Assembly: GCA_041918155.1 (NCBI GenBank) | Contig: JAYRWH010000091.1 | Span: 62,001-126,000 of the forward strand | Direction of reading: 5' to 3' | Source: UBA668 sp041918155 | GTDB lineage: Bacteria > Actinomycetota > Acidimicrobiia > Acidimicrobiales > Ilumatobacteraceae | DNA: 64,000 nt | Shown here: positions 32,451 to 40,499 of the stretch, in pieces | How positions within the stretch are numbered: position 1 is the stretch's first letter | Layout: each line of letters begins with the position of its first letter | Translations under genes and position numbers: made by a program | The notes under the pieces: generated by a model | Told to the model about the DNA's origin: nothing | What the model saw: only the letters and a program-made list of their open reading frames with translations | Databases searched by the model: none

Positions 32451-32496
32451 TGTGTCGCGGCTTGACGTCCAAGGATGGACATCAAGCCGCGGCACA
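32451..32496 (+). terminator. long-stem hairpin ending the his operon
   Basis: TGTGTCGCGGCTTGACGTCC (32451-32470) pairs with the arm at 32477-32496 over 20 positions (one G-U, one C-A mismatch) around AAGGAT. It lies 16 nt after the methyltransferase stop. There is no T-run. Confidence 0.65.
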
Positions 32497-32558
32497 AAGG
32501 CGGAAGCGGCTGGGTTGGTGCGGGGCGGGGGCGCGGTGGGCGGCAGTAGGTTGGCAGC

Positions 32559-33533
32559 ATGACATCGAAGATGACGTACCGGCGGCTCGGCCGCAGTGGC
32601 CTGAAGGTGAGCGTGCTGTCGTTCGGCAGCTGGGTGACCTTCGACAACCAGCTTGGCGACGAAATGGCGATCGAGTGCATGCAGGCCGCGCACGATGCGG
32701 GCTGCAACTTCTTCGACAATGCCGAGGCGTATGCCGGCGGCGGCAGCGAGGCCCAGATGGGTCGCGTGTTCAAAGAACTCGGCTGGGCGCGCAACAGCTT
32801 CGTCGTCAGCAGCAAGTACTACTGGGGCATCGACGGTGCGGTACCCAACATGCAGTACACCCTCAACCGTAAGTACCTCACCCAGGCCGTCGATCGCTCG
32901 CTCGATCGCATGCAGCTCGACTTCCTCGACCTCATCTACTGTCACCGCCCCGATCCGGCCACGCCGATCGAGGAGACCGTGTGGGCGATGAGCGACATCG
33001 TGTCGTCCGGCAAGGCGCTCTACTGGGGCACCAGCGAGTGGGCCGCCGACGAGATCCGCGCTGCCTGGGAGATCGCCGAGCGTCACCACCTGCACAAGCC
33101 GATCGTCGAGCAGCCGCAGTACAACCTGCTGAGCCGCAAGCGCGTCGAGCAGGAGTACGCCCGCCTGTACGAGGAGATCGGGATCGGCACCACGATCTGG
33201 AGCCCCCTCGCCTCGGGCCTGCTGACGGGCAAGTACAAGGACGGTGTGCCCACCGACAGCCGCGGTGCCCTCCCCGGCTACGAGTGGATCGCGGAGCGCC
33301 TCACGGACGCCGCCGCGGCGGCGAAGGTGGAGGCGCTGCGCCCGATCGCGGCCGTGGTCGGCTGCACGCTCGCCCAGATGTCCATCGCCTGGTGTGCGAA
33401 GAACCCCAATGTCTCCACGGTCATCACGGGCGCCAGCCGGGTGAGCCAAGTTGCGGAGAACTTCGCTGCGCTCGACGTGATCGACCTGCTCACCCCCGAG
33501 GTCATGGAGCGAATCGCGCACGCGGTCCGCTGA
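32559..33533 (+). CDS. aldo/keto reductase (Kv-beta/YghZ-like)
   Basis: This NADPH-dependent (beta-alpha)8 reductase of 324 residues has the tetrad: Asp in FFDNAEAYAGGGSE (Asp ~53, Tyr ~58), Lys in VVSSKYYWG (~87) and His in IYCHRPDP (~128). The Kv-beta-like traits are LGRSGLKVSVLSFGSWV at the start and GTTIWSPLASGLLTGKY (~215). Substrate unknown. TAGGTT ends 6 nt before the ATG, and the gene follows the his terminator, so it is a separate unit. Confidence 0.92.
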   Translation: MTSKMTYRRLGRSGLKVSVLSFGSWVTFDNQLGDEMAIECMQAAHDAGCNFFDNAEAYAGGGSEAQMGRVFKELGWARNSFVVSSKYYWGIDGAVPNMQYTLNRKYLTQAVDRSLDRMQLDFLDLIYCHRPDPATPIEETVWAMSDIVSSGKALYWGTSEWAADEIRAAWEIAERHHLHKPIVEQPQYNLLSRKRVEQEYARLYEEIGIGTTIWSPLASGLLTGKYKDGVPTDSRGALPGYEWIAERLTDAAAAAKVEALRPIAAVVGCTLAQMSIAWCAKNPNVSTVITGASRVSQVAENFAALDVIDLLTPEVMERIAHAVR

Positions 33534-33557
33534 CCGACCAGGGCTAGCCTGAATTCG

Positions 33558-34454
33558 ATGCGTACTTCGCTCTCGGATCTCCTGGCCACGGGCCGCACCC
33601 TGCTGGCCGACGGCGCCACGGGCACGAACTACTTCATGGACGGGCTCACCTCTGGCGAGCCGCCCGAGTTCTGGACGGTCGACCACCCTGAGCGGGTGAA
33701 GGGCCTACACCAGCGCTTCGTCGATGCCGGCGCGGACATCATCCTCACCAACACGTTCGGCTGCAATCCCCACCGACTCAAGCTGCACAAGGCGCAAGCG
33801 CGCACGTTCGAACTCGCCAAGCGCGCCGCGGAGCTAGCTCGCGAGGTGGCCGACGCCGCGCCCCGCCCGGTCGTGGTGGCCGGCAGCGTCGGCCCCACTG
33901 GTGAGTTGTTCGAGCCCCTCGGCGCGCTCACCCACGAGGCCGCGGTGGCCTCGTTCGCCGACGAGATCCGCGGCCTGCGCGACGGTGGCGCCGACGTGGT
34001 GTGGATCGAGACGATGTCGGCCCCCGAGGAAGTGCACGCGGCCGCTACGGCAGCGATCCAGGAGGGCATGCCCTACGTCGCGACGTGCTCGTTCGACACG
34101 GCCGGCCGCACGATGATGGGTTTGCTGCCCGCGAACTTCGACGCGATCTTCGAGGCCGAGCCCCAGGCCCCGCTGGCCATCGGCGCGAACTGTGGGGTCG
34201 GCGCCTCCGACATCCTCGTCACAATCCTCGAGATGGGGAACTCGTCCAGAGCGCTTGTCAGCAAGGGCAATTGTGGGGTGCCCCAGTTCCACGGCACCGA
34301 GATCGTCTACTCGGGCACGCCCGAGTTGATGGGCAAGTATGCCGCGCTCGCGGTCGACGCCGGGGCGCGCATCATCGGCGGCTGCTGTGGCACCACGCCC
34401 GAGCACCTCGCCAGCATGCGCCGAGCGATCGATGCCCACGAGCGCGGCGACTGA
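33558..34454 (+). CDS. betaine/S-methyl donor homocysteine S-methyltransferase (BmtB-like)
   Basis: This 298-residue homocysteine methyltransferase-fold protein has LLADGATGTNYFMDG (residue ~15), NTFGCNPHRL (~63), the zinc Cys in IGANCGVGASD (~213) and the pair in IIGGCCGTTPEH (~277). It most resembles the bacterial betaine-homocysteine methyltransferase type found in marine and actinobacterial genomes; the donor is not certain. TAGCCT ends 7 nt before the ATG. It is independent of the paralogue coupled to hisF, with which it shares only the family motifs. Confidence 0.88.
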   Translation: MRTSLSDLLATGRTLLADGATGTNYFMDGLTSGEPPEFWTVDHPERVKGLHQRFVDAGADIILTNTFGCNPHRLKLHKAQARTFELAKRAAELAREVADAAPRPVVVAGSVGPTGELFEPLGALTHEAAVASFADEIRGLRDGGADVVWIETMSAPEEVHAAATAAIQEGMPYVATCSFDTAGRTMMGLLPANFDAIFEAEPQAPLAIGANCGVGASDILVTILEMGNSSRALVSKGNCGVPQFHGTEIVYSGTPELMGKYAALAVDAGARIIGGCCGTTPEHLASMRRAIDAHERGD

Positions 34455-34580
34455 CCCACGATCGAGTCGATCGTCGCCGAGATCGGCCCGCTCACCAACA
34501 CCGCCCCGAGCGCGGGTGACGGCGAGCGTCGCGCTCGCCGCCGCGGCTGAGCCGAACCACGCCGAACCGGCCGCCCCGCG

Positions 34581-35123
34581 TCAGGCGCTGGCCGCTGCCG
34601 TCCACATGGCGAGCACGGCCACAGAGATCGGGTACTGCTGCTCGATCGGCTGGTCGTTGACCGAGGTGACGACGGTGTAGATCCCGCCGTTGAACACGAC
34701 GAACACGGTGTTGCTCGGCCCGATGGTGGCGCCGGGCATCGTCGGGTCGCTCAGCGGAGTGGTGGTGCCGACCGATGCGAGCAGGTCGTTGAAGTTGGCC
34801 TGGTCGACGGGGTCGGTGAGCAGACCGAGCGTGATGACCCGCGTCTGGTCATTGAGGCCGCGGTACTCGCACGTGCCGGTCGCGATGACGAGTGGATCGC
34901 CGAGGGGGATGCCCACGATCGGCACGAGGTCAGCCGACGTCGGCATCCCGGCGCAGTCGGGCATGAACGTGGTGGTGGGCCCGAACGCGTAGCTGGGGGT
35001 GGTGAGCAGGCCCGGGATGGTGGTGGCCACCGGCGACCCGCCCCCGCTGCCGTCTGAGCAGGCAGCAGCGCCGAGTGCCGAGGCGATGGTGAGTGCGGTA
35101 AGGGTGATGGCGCAACGGCGCAC
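34581..35123 (-). CDS. putative lipoprotein, hypothetical
   Basis: This is a 180-residue exported protein: signal peptide with positively charged start MRRCAITLTALTIASALG and lipobox AAAC (Cys ~22), then a Ser/Gly linker. The mature domain contains PDCAGMPTSADL and GTCEYRG (two Cys, possibly a disulfide) and many beta-type segments. I do not recognise a family; it resembles small actinobacterial lipoproteins of the DUF3558-like kind only superficially. GTG start with AAGGAA upstream. The 126-bp gap 34455-34580 shows nothing. Confidence 0.65.
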   Translation of the reverse strand: MRRCAITLTALTIASALGAAACSDGSGGGSPVATTIPGLLTTPSYAFGPTTTFMPDCAGMPTSADLVPIVGIPLGDPLVIATGTCEYRGLNDQTRVITLGLLTDPVDQANFNDLLASVGTTTPLSDPTMPGATIGPSNTVFVVFNGGIYTVVTSVNDQPIEQQYPISVAVLAMWTAAASA

Positions 35124-35182
35124 GGTGGTTCCTTTCCCCGCCCGTTGGGCGATGATCCTCCATGACGGTACCCTGCCGAACC

Positions 35183-35509
35183 GTGGCCTTGGAGGACGAG
35201 AAGCTCCCGATCAAAATGCTGAACGACCGTTTGCTCGTTCGCATCCCCGAGCGCGACGGCGAGCGCCGCTCCAGCGGGGGCATCCTCATCCCCGCCACGG
35301 CGCAGATCTCCAAGCGGCTGGTATGGGCCGAGGTCGTGGCCATCGGGCAGAATGTGCGCAGCGCCGAGGTCGGCGATCGGGTGCTGTTCAGCCCGGAAGA
35401 CCGCTACGAGGTGGAAGTCGGCGGCGACGACTACATCATGCTGCGCGAGCGCGACATCCACGCCGTCGCGGCGACGCGCATCGAAACCAACACGGGCCTG
35501 TACTTGTAA
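35183..35509 (+). CDS. GroES-family co-chaperone, solo
   Basis: This 108-residue Cpn10-fold protein has the core LNDRLLVRIPERDGERRSSGGILIP (mobile loop around residues 22-32), then VAIGQNVRSAEVGDRVLFSPEDRYEVEVGGDDYIMLRERDI. It ends with an extra tail ATRIETNTGLYL not seen in standard GroES. No groEL is adjacent, so it is probably a second, specialised GroES-like protein. The GTG at 35183 is preferred: TACCCT ends 8 nt before it, whereas the in-frame ATG at 35162 lies upstream of that box. Confidence 0.82.
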   Translation: MALEDEKLPIKMLNDRLLVRIPERDGERRSSGGILIPATAQISKRLVWAEVVAIGQNVRSAEVGDRVLFSPEDRYEVEVGGDDYIMLRERDIHAVAATRIETNTGLYL

Positions 35510-35551
35510 CCCGTGGGGCCCGTGTGGGCCTCGCCTCCTAGGCTGTGGGCC

Positions 35552-35914
35552 ATGCCCGAAGCCGTGTCGATCAGCGCCACCCCTGAGCAGCTCGCTGCCG
35601 TCAAGTACGACGCCAACGGGCTCGTCGCCGCCATCGCCCAGGACATGCACACGAAGTCGGTGCTGATGATGGCGTGGATGAACGCTGAGACCCTGCGGAC
35701 GACCCTGCAGGAGGGCCGGATGGTGTACTGGAGCCGCAGCCGCAAGGAGGTGTGGCGCAAGGGCGACACAAGCGGCGACCGCCAGTTCGTGCGCGAGGCG
35801 TACTACGACTGCGACGGCGACACCTTGCTGTTCCTCGTCGAGCAGGAGGGCAAGGGCGCCTGCCACACCGGCGCCTACACGTGCTTCTACCGAGCCTTCG
35901 GCCAGAGCGCATGA
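35552..35914 (+). CDS. hisI: phosphoribosyl-AMP cyclohydrolase
   Basis: This 120-residue monofunctional HisI opens the adenine ring of PR-AMP in histidine synthesis. Motifs: VLMMAWMNAETL (residue ~37), VYWSRSRKEVWRKGDTSG (~57-74), and zinc/magnesium ligands in YYDCDGDTLLFLVEQEGKGACHTGAYTCFYR (Cys ~86, ~103, ~110). No fused HisE domain. TAGGCT ends 7 nt before the ATG. It is separated from the main his operon by 3 kb and is coupled to trpE. Confidence 0.95.
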   Translation: MPEAVSISATPEQLAAVKYDANGLVAAIAQDMHTKSVLMMAWMNAETLRTTLQEGRMVYWSRSRKEVWRKGDTSGDRQFVREAYYDCDGDTLLFLVEQEGKGACHTGAYTCFYRAFGQSA

Positions 35915-37428
35915 GTCGCTTCGCGATCCGCCCGGGCCGCGAGGAGTTCCACGCGCTGGCCAAGGAGCACACGGTCGTTCCGCTGTGGACCGAGGTGCTC
36001 GCCGATCTGGAGACACCCGTGTCGGCGTTCCTCAAGCTGGTGGGCGACGGCGAGGGGTTCCTGCTCGAATCGGTCGAACACGGCGAGCGCTGGTCGCGGT
36101 ACAGCTTCGTCGGCCACGACCCGGTCGCGACGTTCGAGCTGCGTGACGGGGCGATCACCAAACGCGGTCAGCGCCTCACCCCCGACATCCCGCTCGACCA
36201 GGGAATGCTTGCGCTGCTCGATGCCGTGATCGCCGCCTACCGAGGGCCGATCATCCCCGACCTGCCGCCGCTGCAGGGCGGGATCATGGGCTACCTCGGC
36301 TACGACATCGTGCGCGAGGTCGAGCGCCTGCCGAACGCTCCCCACGACGACCGCAAGCTGCCCGATGCGGTGATGAGCATCATCGGCTCGCTGGTCGCGT
36401 TCGATCACTGGCGTCAGCGGATGTACCTCATCGAGAGCGTGCCCGTGCTCGATATGGATGCCGCCGGCATCGACCGCGAGTACGACGCCGCGTGCGAGCG
36501 CGTGCAGGTGGCGTTCGACAAGCTCAGTCAGCCGCTGGTGATGCCGCTCGTCGAGCCGCCGTTCGCCGGCGAGGTGCCGCCCGAGGTACGCAGCACGATG
36601 GCCGACGGGATGTACCAGCGTGCGGTGGAGGTCGCCAAGGAGCACATCCTCGCCGGCGACATCTTCCAGGTCGTGCTCGCCCAGCGCTACGACATCGAGC
36701 TGCTGGCCGATCCGTTCGACTTCTACCGCGTACTGCGCCAGGTGAACCCCAGCCCGTACATGTACTTCCTGCGCTACGACGACATCACCATCGCCGGCAG
36801 CTCGCCGGAGCCGATGGTGCAGGTGCTCGGTCGCAAGGTGATCAGCCGGCCGATCGCCGGCACCCGTCGCCGCGGCCGCACTGAGGACGACGACCGGCGC
36901 ATGGCCGGTGAGCTGAAGGAGAACCCCAAGGAGGTGGCCGAGCACATCATGCTCGTCGACCTCGCCCGCAACGACGTGGGGCGCATCGCCCGCTTCGGCA
37001 CGGTGCACGTGGACGAGTTGATGACCCTCGAGCGCTACAGCCATGTGATGCATCTCACCTCCGAGGTCAGCGGCGAACTCGTGGAGGGCAAGACACCTGT
37101 CGATGTGCTGCGCGCCACGCTCCCCGCGGGCACGGTGAGCGGTGCGCCGAAGGTGAGGGCGATGGAGATCATCGACGAGCTCGAGCCAGTGAAGCGCGGC
37201 CCGTACGCGGGGGTGGTGGGCTATGTCGATTTCAGCGGCAACCTCGACACCGCGATCGCGATCCGCACGATGTTCGTGGGTGAACACGGCGCGTCGTTCC
37301 AGGCCGGTGCCGGCATCGTCGCCGATTCGGTGCCTGACGACGAAGACCTCGAGTGCCGCAACAAGGCCGCTGCCCTGCTGGCGGCCGTACCCGCGGCGCG
37401 GCGGATGACGACCCAGCGCCTGGGCTGA
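35911..37428 (+). CDS. trpE: anthranilate synthase component I
   Basis: This 505-residue chorismate-utilising enzyme makes anthranilate from chorismate with glutamine-derived ammonia. The N-terminal ESVEHGERWSRYSFVG segment (residues ~49-64, Trp-feedback site LLES) and C-terminal motifs YMYFLRYDD, IAGSSPEPMVQV, RPIAGTRRRGRTEDDD, LVDLARNDVGR, SGAPKVRAMEIIDELEP and GVVGYVDFSGNLDTAIAIRTM are all there. The ATG overlaps the hisI stop (ATGA). No trpG follows in the window, so the glutaminase lies elsewhere. A short hairpin follows the stop. Confidence 0.95.
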   Translation: MSRFAIRPGREEFHALAKEHTVVPLWTEVLADLETPVSAFLKLVGDGEGFLLESVEHGERWSRYSFVGHDPVATFELRDGAITKRGQRLTPDIPLDQGMLALLDAVIAAYRGPIIPDLPPLQGGIMGYLGYDIVREVERLPNAPHDDRKLPDAVMSIIGSLVAFDHWRQRMYLIESVPVLDMDAAGIDREYDAACERVQVAFDKLSQPLVMPLVEPPFAGEVPPEVRSTMADGMYQRAVEVAKEHILAGDIFQVVLAQRYDIELLADPFDFYRVLRQVNPSPYMYFLRYDDITIAGSSPEPMVQVLGRKVISRPIAGTRRRGRTEDDDRRMAGELKENPKEVAEHIMLVDLARNDVGRIARFGTVHVDELMTLERYSHVMHLTSEVSGELVEGKTPVDVLRATLPAGTVSGAPKVRAMEIIDELEPVKRGPYAGVVGYVDFSGNLDTAIAIRTMFVGEHGASFQAGAGIVADSVPDDEDLECRNKAAALLAAVPAARRMTTQRLG

Positions 37429-37433
37429 GTCGC

Positions 37434-37453
37434 GCCGGCTGGGCCGGCCTTTG
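37434..37453 (+). terminator. weak intrinsic terminator after trpE
   Basis: GCCGGC (37434-37439) and GCCGGC (37443-37448) form a 6-bp stem with a 3-nt loop, followed by CTTTG. It begins 6 nt after the stop. Confidence 0.4.
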
Positions 37454-37461
37454 CTGTGGGC

Positions 37462-37992
37462 TCAGCTGATGAGCTTGGCGACGAGCAGGACGGTGCCCAG
37501 GGCGCCGGCCGCCATGAGGCCAAGGGTGGCCTGCAGCACGAGCTTGGGTACCGTCGTGATCGCCCGGACGCCCGCCGAGAGCGCGGGGAACTCGCCTCGG
37601 TGGGTTTCGAGATCGGCGCGCAGGGCGGCCAGGTTCTTGGCCCGCATACCCATCAACTGACCACTGTCGTGGTCGACGAGCACCTCGGTCGCACCCTGCA
37701 CCACGGAGTTGAAGCGCCTGACTTCGCCGGGGAACTTCGGGGCAAGATCCGCGGTGCGCCGGATGCGCCAGGCGGCGACGGTTGCTGCGACGGCGGGGCC
37801 GAAGGACAAGAGGCCGCCGATGACGATCCACTTCGACTGCCCGCTGCCGTCGAACACCCACATGCCGGTGGCAAAGGTGGCGATGCCGATGAACAGTGCG
37901 AGTGATGCGATCTTGGCCGCCAGCGCGGCGATGGTGCGGATGGTGAGTTGCAGGCCGTCGCTGGCCCTCAGGGCGACGATCTCGGATTCCAT
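37462..37992 (-). CDS. membrane protein, hypothetical
   Basis: This is a 176-residue protein with three likely transmembrane segments (residues ~23-45, ~57-74 and ~150-172) and a central soluble part including VVQGATEVLVDHDSGQLMGMRAKNLAAL. The start is MESEIVALRASDG. I recognise no family. On this strand CACACT ends 6 nt before the ATG, the same variant -10-like hexamer as at 2435 and 27691. Convergent with trpE and divergent from the YgfZ-like gene. Confidence 0.65.
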   Translation of the reverse strand: MESEIVALRASDGLQLTIRTIAALAAKIASLALFIGIATFATGMWVFDGSGQSKWIVIGGLLSFGPAVAATVAAWRIRRTADLAPKFPGEVRRFNSVVQGATEVLVDHDSGQLMGMRAKNLAALRADLETHRGEFPALSAGVRAITTVPKLVLQATLGLMAAGALGTVLLVAKLIS

Positions 37993-38036
37993 GGGTTCAG
38001 TGTGCCAGCGCTTTCCCCACGGTGCAGACTGGCCGG

Positions 38037-38735
38037 GTGAGCTTCTGGTGTGAATACCCTCGCGACGTGCTGCAGGTGAGCGGCCCGGACGCGGCTTCGT
38101 ACCTGCAGTCGCAGTTGTCGCAAGAACTCCGGCCGCTCGCCGTCGGCGGCTCGGCGTGGACGTTCGTTCTGGAGCCGATGGGCAAGATCGACGTGCTCGC
38201 CCGCGTGTGGCGCACGGCCGAGGACGTGTTCGTGCTCGACACCGACGACGGCTATGGCGAGTTGCTCGCGGCCCGCCTGGCGAGGTTCAAGATCCGCGTG
38301 AAGGCCGACATCGCGACCTTGCCGTGGCGTTGCCTCGCAGTGCGCGGCGCTGGCGCCTCAGCGGTGGCCGGGCTGGCTTCATGGGGTGGAGGAGTCGACC
38401 TGCTCGGCCCCGAGCCAGCGCCGCCGGCGGGTGTCGCCGCGGGATCGGCCGACGATTTGCTCGCCGCCCGCATCGACGCCGTGTGGCCGCAGATGGGTAC
38501 CGAGATCTTGCCCGGCGAGACGATCCCGGCCCAGACCGGCATCACCGATGTCGCCGTCAGCTTCACCAAGGGCTGCTACCCAGGCCAGGAGTTGGTCGAG
38601 CGAATGGACTCCCGCGGGGCTGCCGCACCGCGCCGGTTGCAGCGGGTGCGGGTTGCGGACGGCATCGGCGAGATCACGTCGGCAGCCGGCGCGTGGGCGT
38701 TGGCCTACGTGAGACGCGGCGAAGCAGGGGTGTGA
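38037..38735 (+). CDS. YgfZ/GcvT-domain folate-binding protein
   Basis: This 232-residue protein belongs to the YgfZ/IBA57 group that helps maintain Fe-S enzymes in a folate-dependent way. The signature K-G-C-Y-x-G-Q-E is in FTKGCYPGQELVERMDSRG (around residues 177-195), with the N-terminal LQVSGPDAASYLQSQLSQ and FVLEPMGKIDVL segments of GcvT folds. The GTG at 38037 is preferred: CAGACT ends 6 nt upstream. A GTG at 38022 is also in frame. Overlaps the next gene by 4 nt. Confidence 0.87.
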   Translation: MSFWCEYPRDVLQVSGPDAASYLQSQLSQELRPLAVGGSAWTFVLEPMGKIDVLARVWRTAEDVFVLDTDDGYGELLAARLARFKIRVKADIATLPWRCLAVRGAGASAVAGLASWGGGVDLLGPEPAPPAGVAAGSADDLLAARIDAVWPQMGTEILPGETIPAQTGITDVAVSFTKGCYPGQELVERMDSRGAAAPRRLQRVRVADGIGEITSAAGAWALAYVRRGEAGV

Positions 38736-39091
38736 CCGTGGCGTTCACGAAGGCCCAGTTGGCGAAGAACCTCGAGCGCATCCGGGCGATCGCGCTGGCC
38801 CTGCCGGAGGCCACCGAAGAGCTCACCTGGGGCGACCATGTGAACTTCCGCGTGCGCAACAAGATGTTCTGCCTGCCCGGTGACGGAGACCAACTCACGG
38901 TGAAGGCCGACCCCGAGGAGCGCATCGCGCTGCTCGGCGACCTGCGGGTCACGCCGGCGCCTTATCTGGCTCGCGGCGGATGGGTGCGTGTGCAGCTCGC
39001 CGCTCCGATCGACTGGGAAGAGGTGCGCGAACTCGTCACCACCTCGTACTGCCTCATCGCGCCCAAGCGCCTGGCAAGACTCGTCGATTGA
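38732..39091 (+). CDS. MmcQ/YjbR family protein
   Basis: This 119-residue protein shows the MmcQ/YjbR (DUF419-type) pattern: IALALPEATEELTWGDHVNFRVRNKMFCLPG, then LTVKADPEERIALLGD and a C-terminal WVRVQLAAPIDWEEVRELVTTSYCLIAPKRLA. The fold is CyaY-like; a DNA-binding role is only proposed for the family. The GTG overlaps the stop of the YgfZ-like gene (GTGA), so the two are coupled. Confidence 0.82.
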   Translation: MTVAFTKAQLAKNLERIRAIALALPEATEELTWGDHVNFRVRNKMFCLPGDGDQLTVKADPEERIALLGDLRVTPAPYLARGGWVRVQLAAPIDWEEVRELVTTSYCLIAPKRLARLVD

Positions 39092-39112
39092 CCCGGGCGT
39101 GTCCCGCGCCAA

Positions 39113-39153
39113 CGGGCGCGATTCGCGCCAGACGCTGGCACGAATCGCACCCG
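39113..39153. terminator. long-stem hairpin between convergent genes
   Basis: CGGGCGCGATTCGCGCCAG (39113-39131) pairs with CTGGCACGAATCGCACCCG (39135-39153), 19 positions with two mismatches, loop ACG. It sits between the convergent MmcQ-like and M50 genes and could end both. No T-run. Confidence 0.6.
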
Positions 39154-39230
39154 TGGGCGCGGAGCCGGTCATCGGCGGCAGGAATCGCGCCCGACCTGTG
39201 AACGGACGGCAGGCGGGACTCGGGCGCGAC

Positions 39231-40436
39231 TCAGGCGGGGGCGGCGAGGGCGGCGGCGAACTCGGGGTCGTGGCGCAGGCGCTCGAACTCGGGGGCGCTG
39301 GCGGCGGCGGCGGCCACGGCGTGGGCCGGCGCGCCGGCAGCCGCCGTACGCAGCCAGCCGAGCGCCACGGTGCGGTCGCCGAGCGCCGCGGCGGCGCGGG
39401 CGACGTGAACGGCGTGCATCGCCGCTCGATCGTGCTGGTACGACGCGGCCGCGTAGTTCGCCGCCGGCTCGAACTCGCCGAGGCGCAAGAGGATCGTGGT
39501 GAGCACGAACGAGCGGAATGTGCTGCCCTGCGGCAAGGGCTGGGGCAGCAACTCGACCAGGGCGCGCAGGTCGGCCAGTGGGGCGGCGTCGGGCGGCCAC
39601 CAGTCGACGGGGCCCTTGTCAGCGAGGTCGTTCACGAGCAATTGGCGGGCGACGTCGCGGTGGCCGCCGGTGAGCTGCTGGTGGGCGCGGAACCAGGGCG
39701 AGGGCACCACGCCGGCGGGGAACCGGGAGACATCACCAGTGGCCCAGGCGAGCGCCTCGGCACGCACGAGTGCCTGCTCCGCGGCGGCATGGTTGGCCGC
39801 TGTCTTGCCCGCCGTGGTCATCTGCACCACCGACAGCAGGGGGAAGACGAGGAAGATGACGAAACGACGCGCGTCGGGGTTCAGCGCGGAGTAGGCAATA
39901 CCGGAGCCGATGACAGCGACCGTGAACCAGATCATGAACGTGCGTGCGTGCTTGGGGGTGATCGCGGCGACGGCCTGTTCGAGGATCGTTCCGCCGTCGA
40001 AGGGCAGCACCGGGATCAGGTTGAACAGGCCGATCACCGGCCCCGCCCAGAGGGCGGCAATCTCGGCGTGCTCGTAGCTGTGCGGCCACGACCAGCCGCC
40101 GTGCAGCGCAAGGTACAGACCGCCGCCGGCGAGGATCTGCACTGCTGGCCCGGCGAAGGAGATGCCGGCGCGCTCCCACCGCGACGGCGGCCGGGTGGGT
40201 ACGAACGCGGCGTACCCGGCCATGAAGTCGAGCGAGATCTCGGCCCGGGCACCCGTGGCGCGTGCGGCGAAGGCGTGGCCGAGTTCGTGCAGCAGCGTGA
40301 ACACGGCGATGAACGCGGCCAGCCACAACCCGATCTCGGTGCCGTTCACGAACACCACGAGCACCATGAACATCAAGAACCCGCGGCGTACGTGGACGGG
40401 GAAGCCGAACAGGTGGAAGGCGGGGGCGGGGGCCAC
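39231..40436 (-). CDS. M50 (site-2) zinc metalloprotease with TPR-like tail
   Basis: This 401-residue intramembrane protease candidate has HELGHAFAARATGA (zinc HExxH near residue 50) in the first half of a membrane domain and NLIPVLPFDGG (~146), where the Asp completes the site. Five or six membrane segments cover residues ~15-205. The C-terminal ~180 residues are soluble, helical and repeat-like (ALVRAEALAWATGD, PAANYAAASYQHDRAAMHAVHVARAAAALGD), resembling TPRs. No PDZ domain. The start is a GTG with TAGGCT ending 6 nt upstream on this strand. Divergent from ppdK. Confidence 0.85.
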   Translation of the reverse strand: MAPAPAFHLFGFPVHVRRGFLMFMVLVVFVNGTEIGLWLAAFIAVFTLLHELGHAFAARATGARAEISLDFMAGYAAFVPTRPPSRWERAGISFAGPAVQILAGGGLYLALHGGWSWPHSYEHAEIAALWAGPVIGLFNLIPVLPFDGGTILEQAVAAITPKHARTFMIWFTVAVIGSGIAYSALNPDARRFVIFLVFPLLSVVQMTTAGKTAANHAAAEQALVRAEALAWATGDVSRFPAGVVPSPWFRAHQQLTGGHRDVARQLLVNDLADKGPVDWWPPDAAPLADLRALVELLPQPLPQGSTFRSFVLTTILLRLGEFEPAANYAAASYQHDRAAMHAVHVARAAAALGDRTVALGWLRTAAAGAPAHAVAAAAASAPEFERLRHDPEFAAALAAPA

Positions 40437-40499
40437 GGTGCGAGCCTAGGGGCACAAGACCCCTGTGTGATCGGCGGTGGCACCCTAGACTGCGAGATC

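Noticed and set aside
38988..40499. 5' extension of the ppdK frame over the M50 gene
   Set aside because: The extension is antisense to a real protease gene; ppdK's own -10 box (40486) and family N-terminus place the start at 40500.
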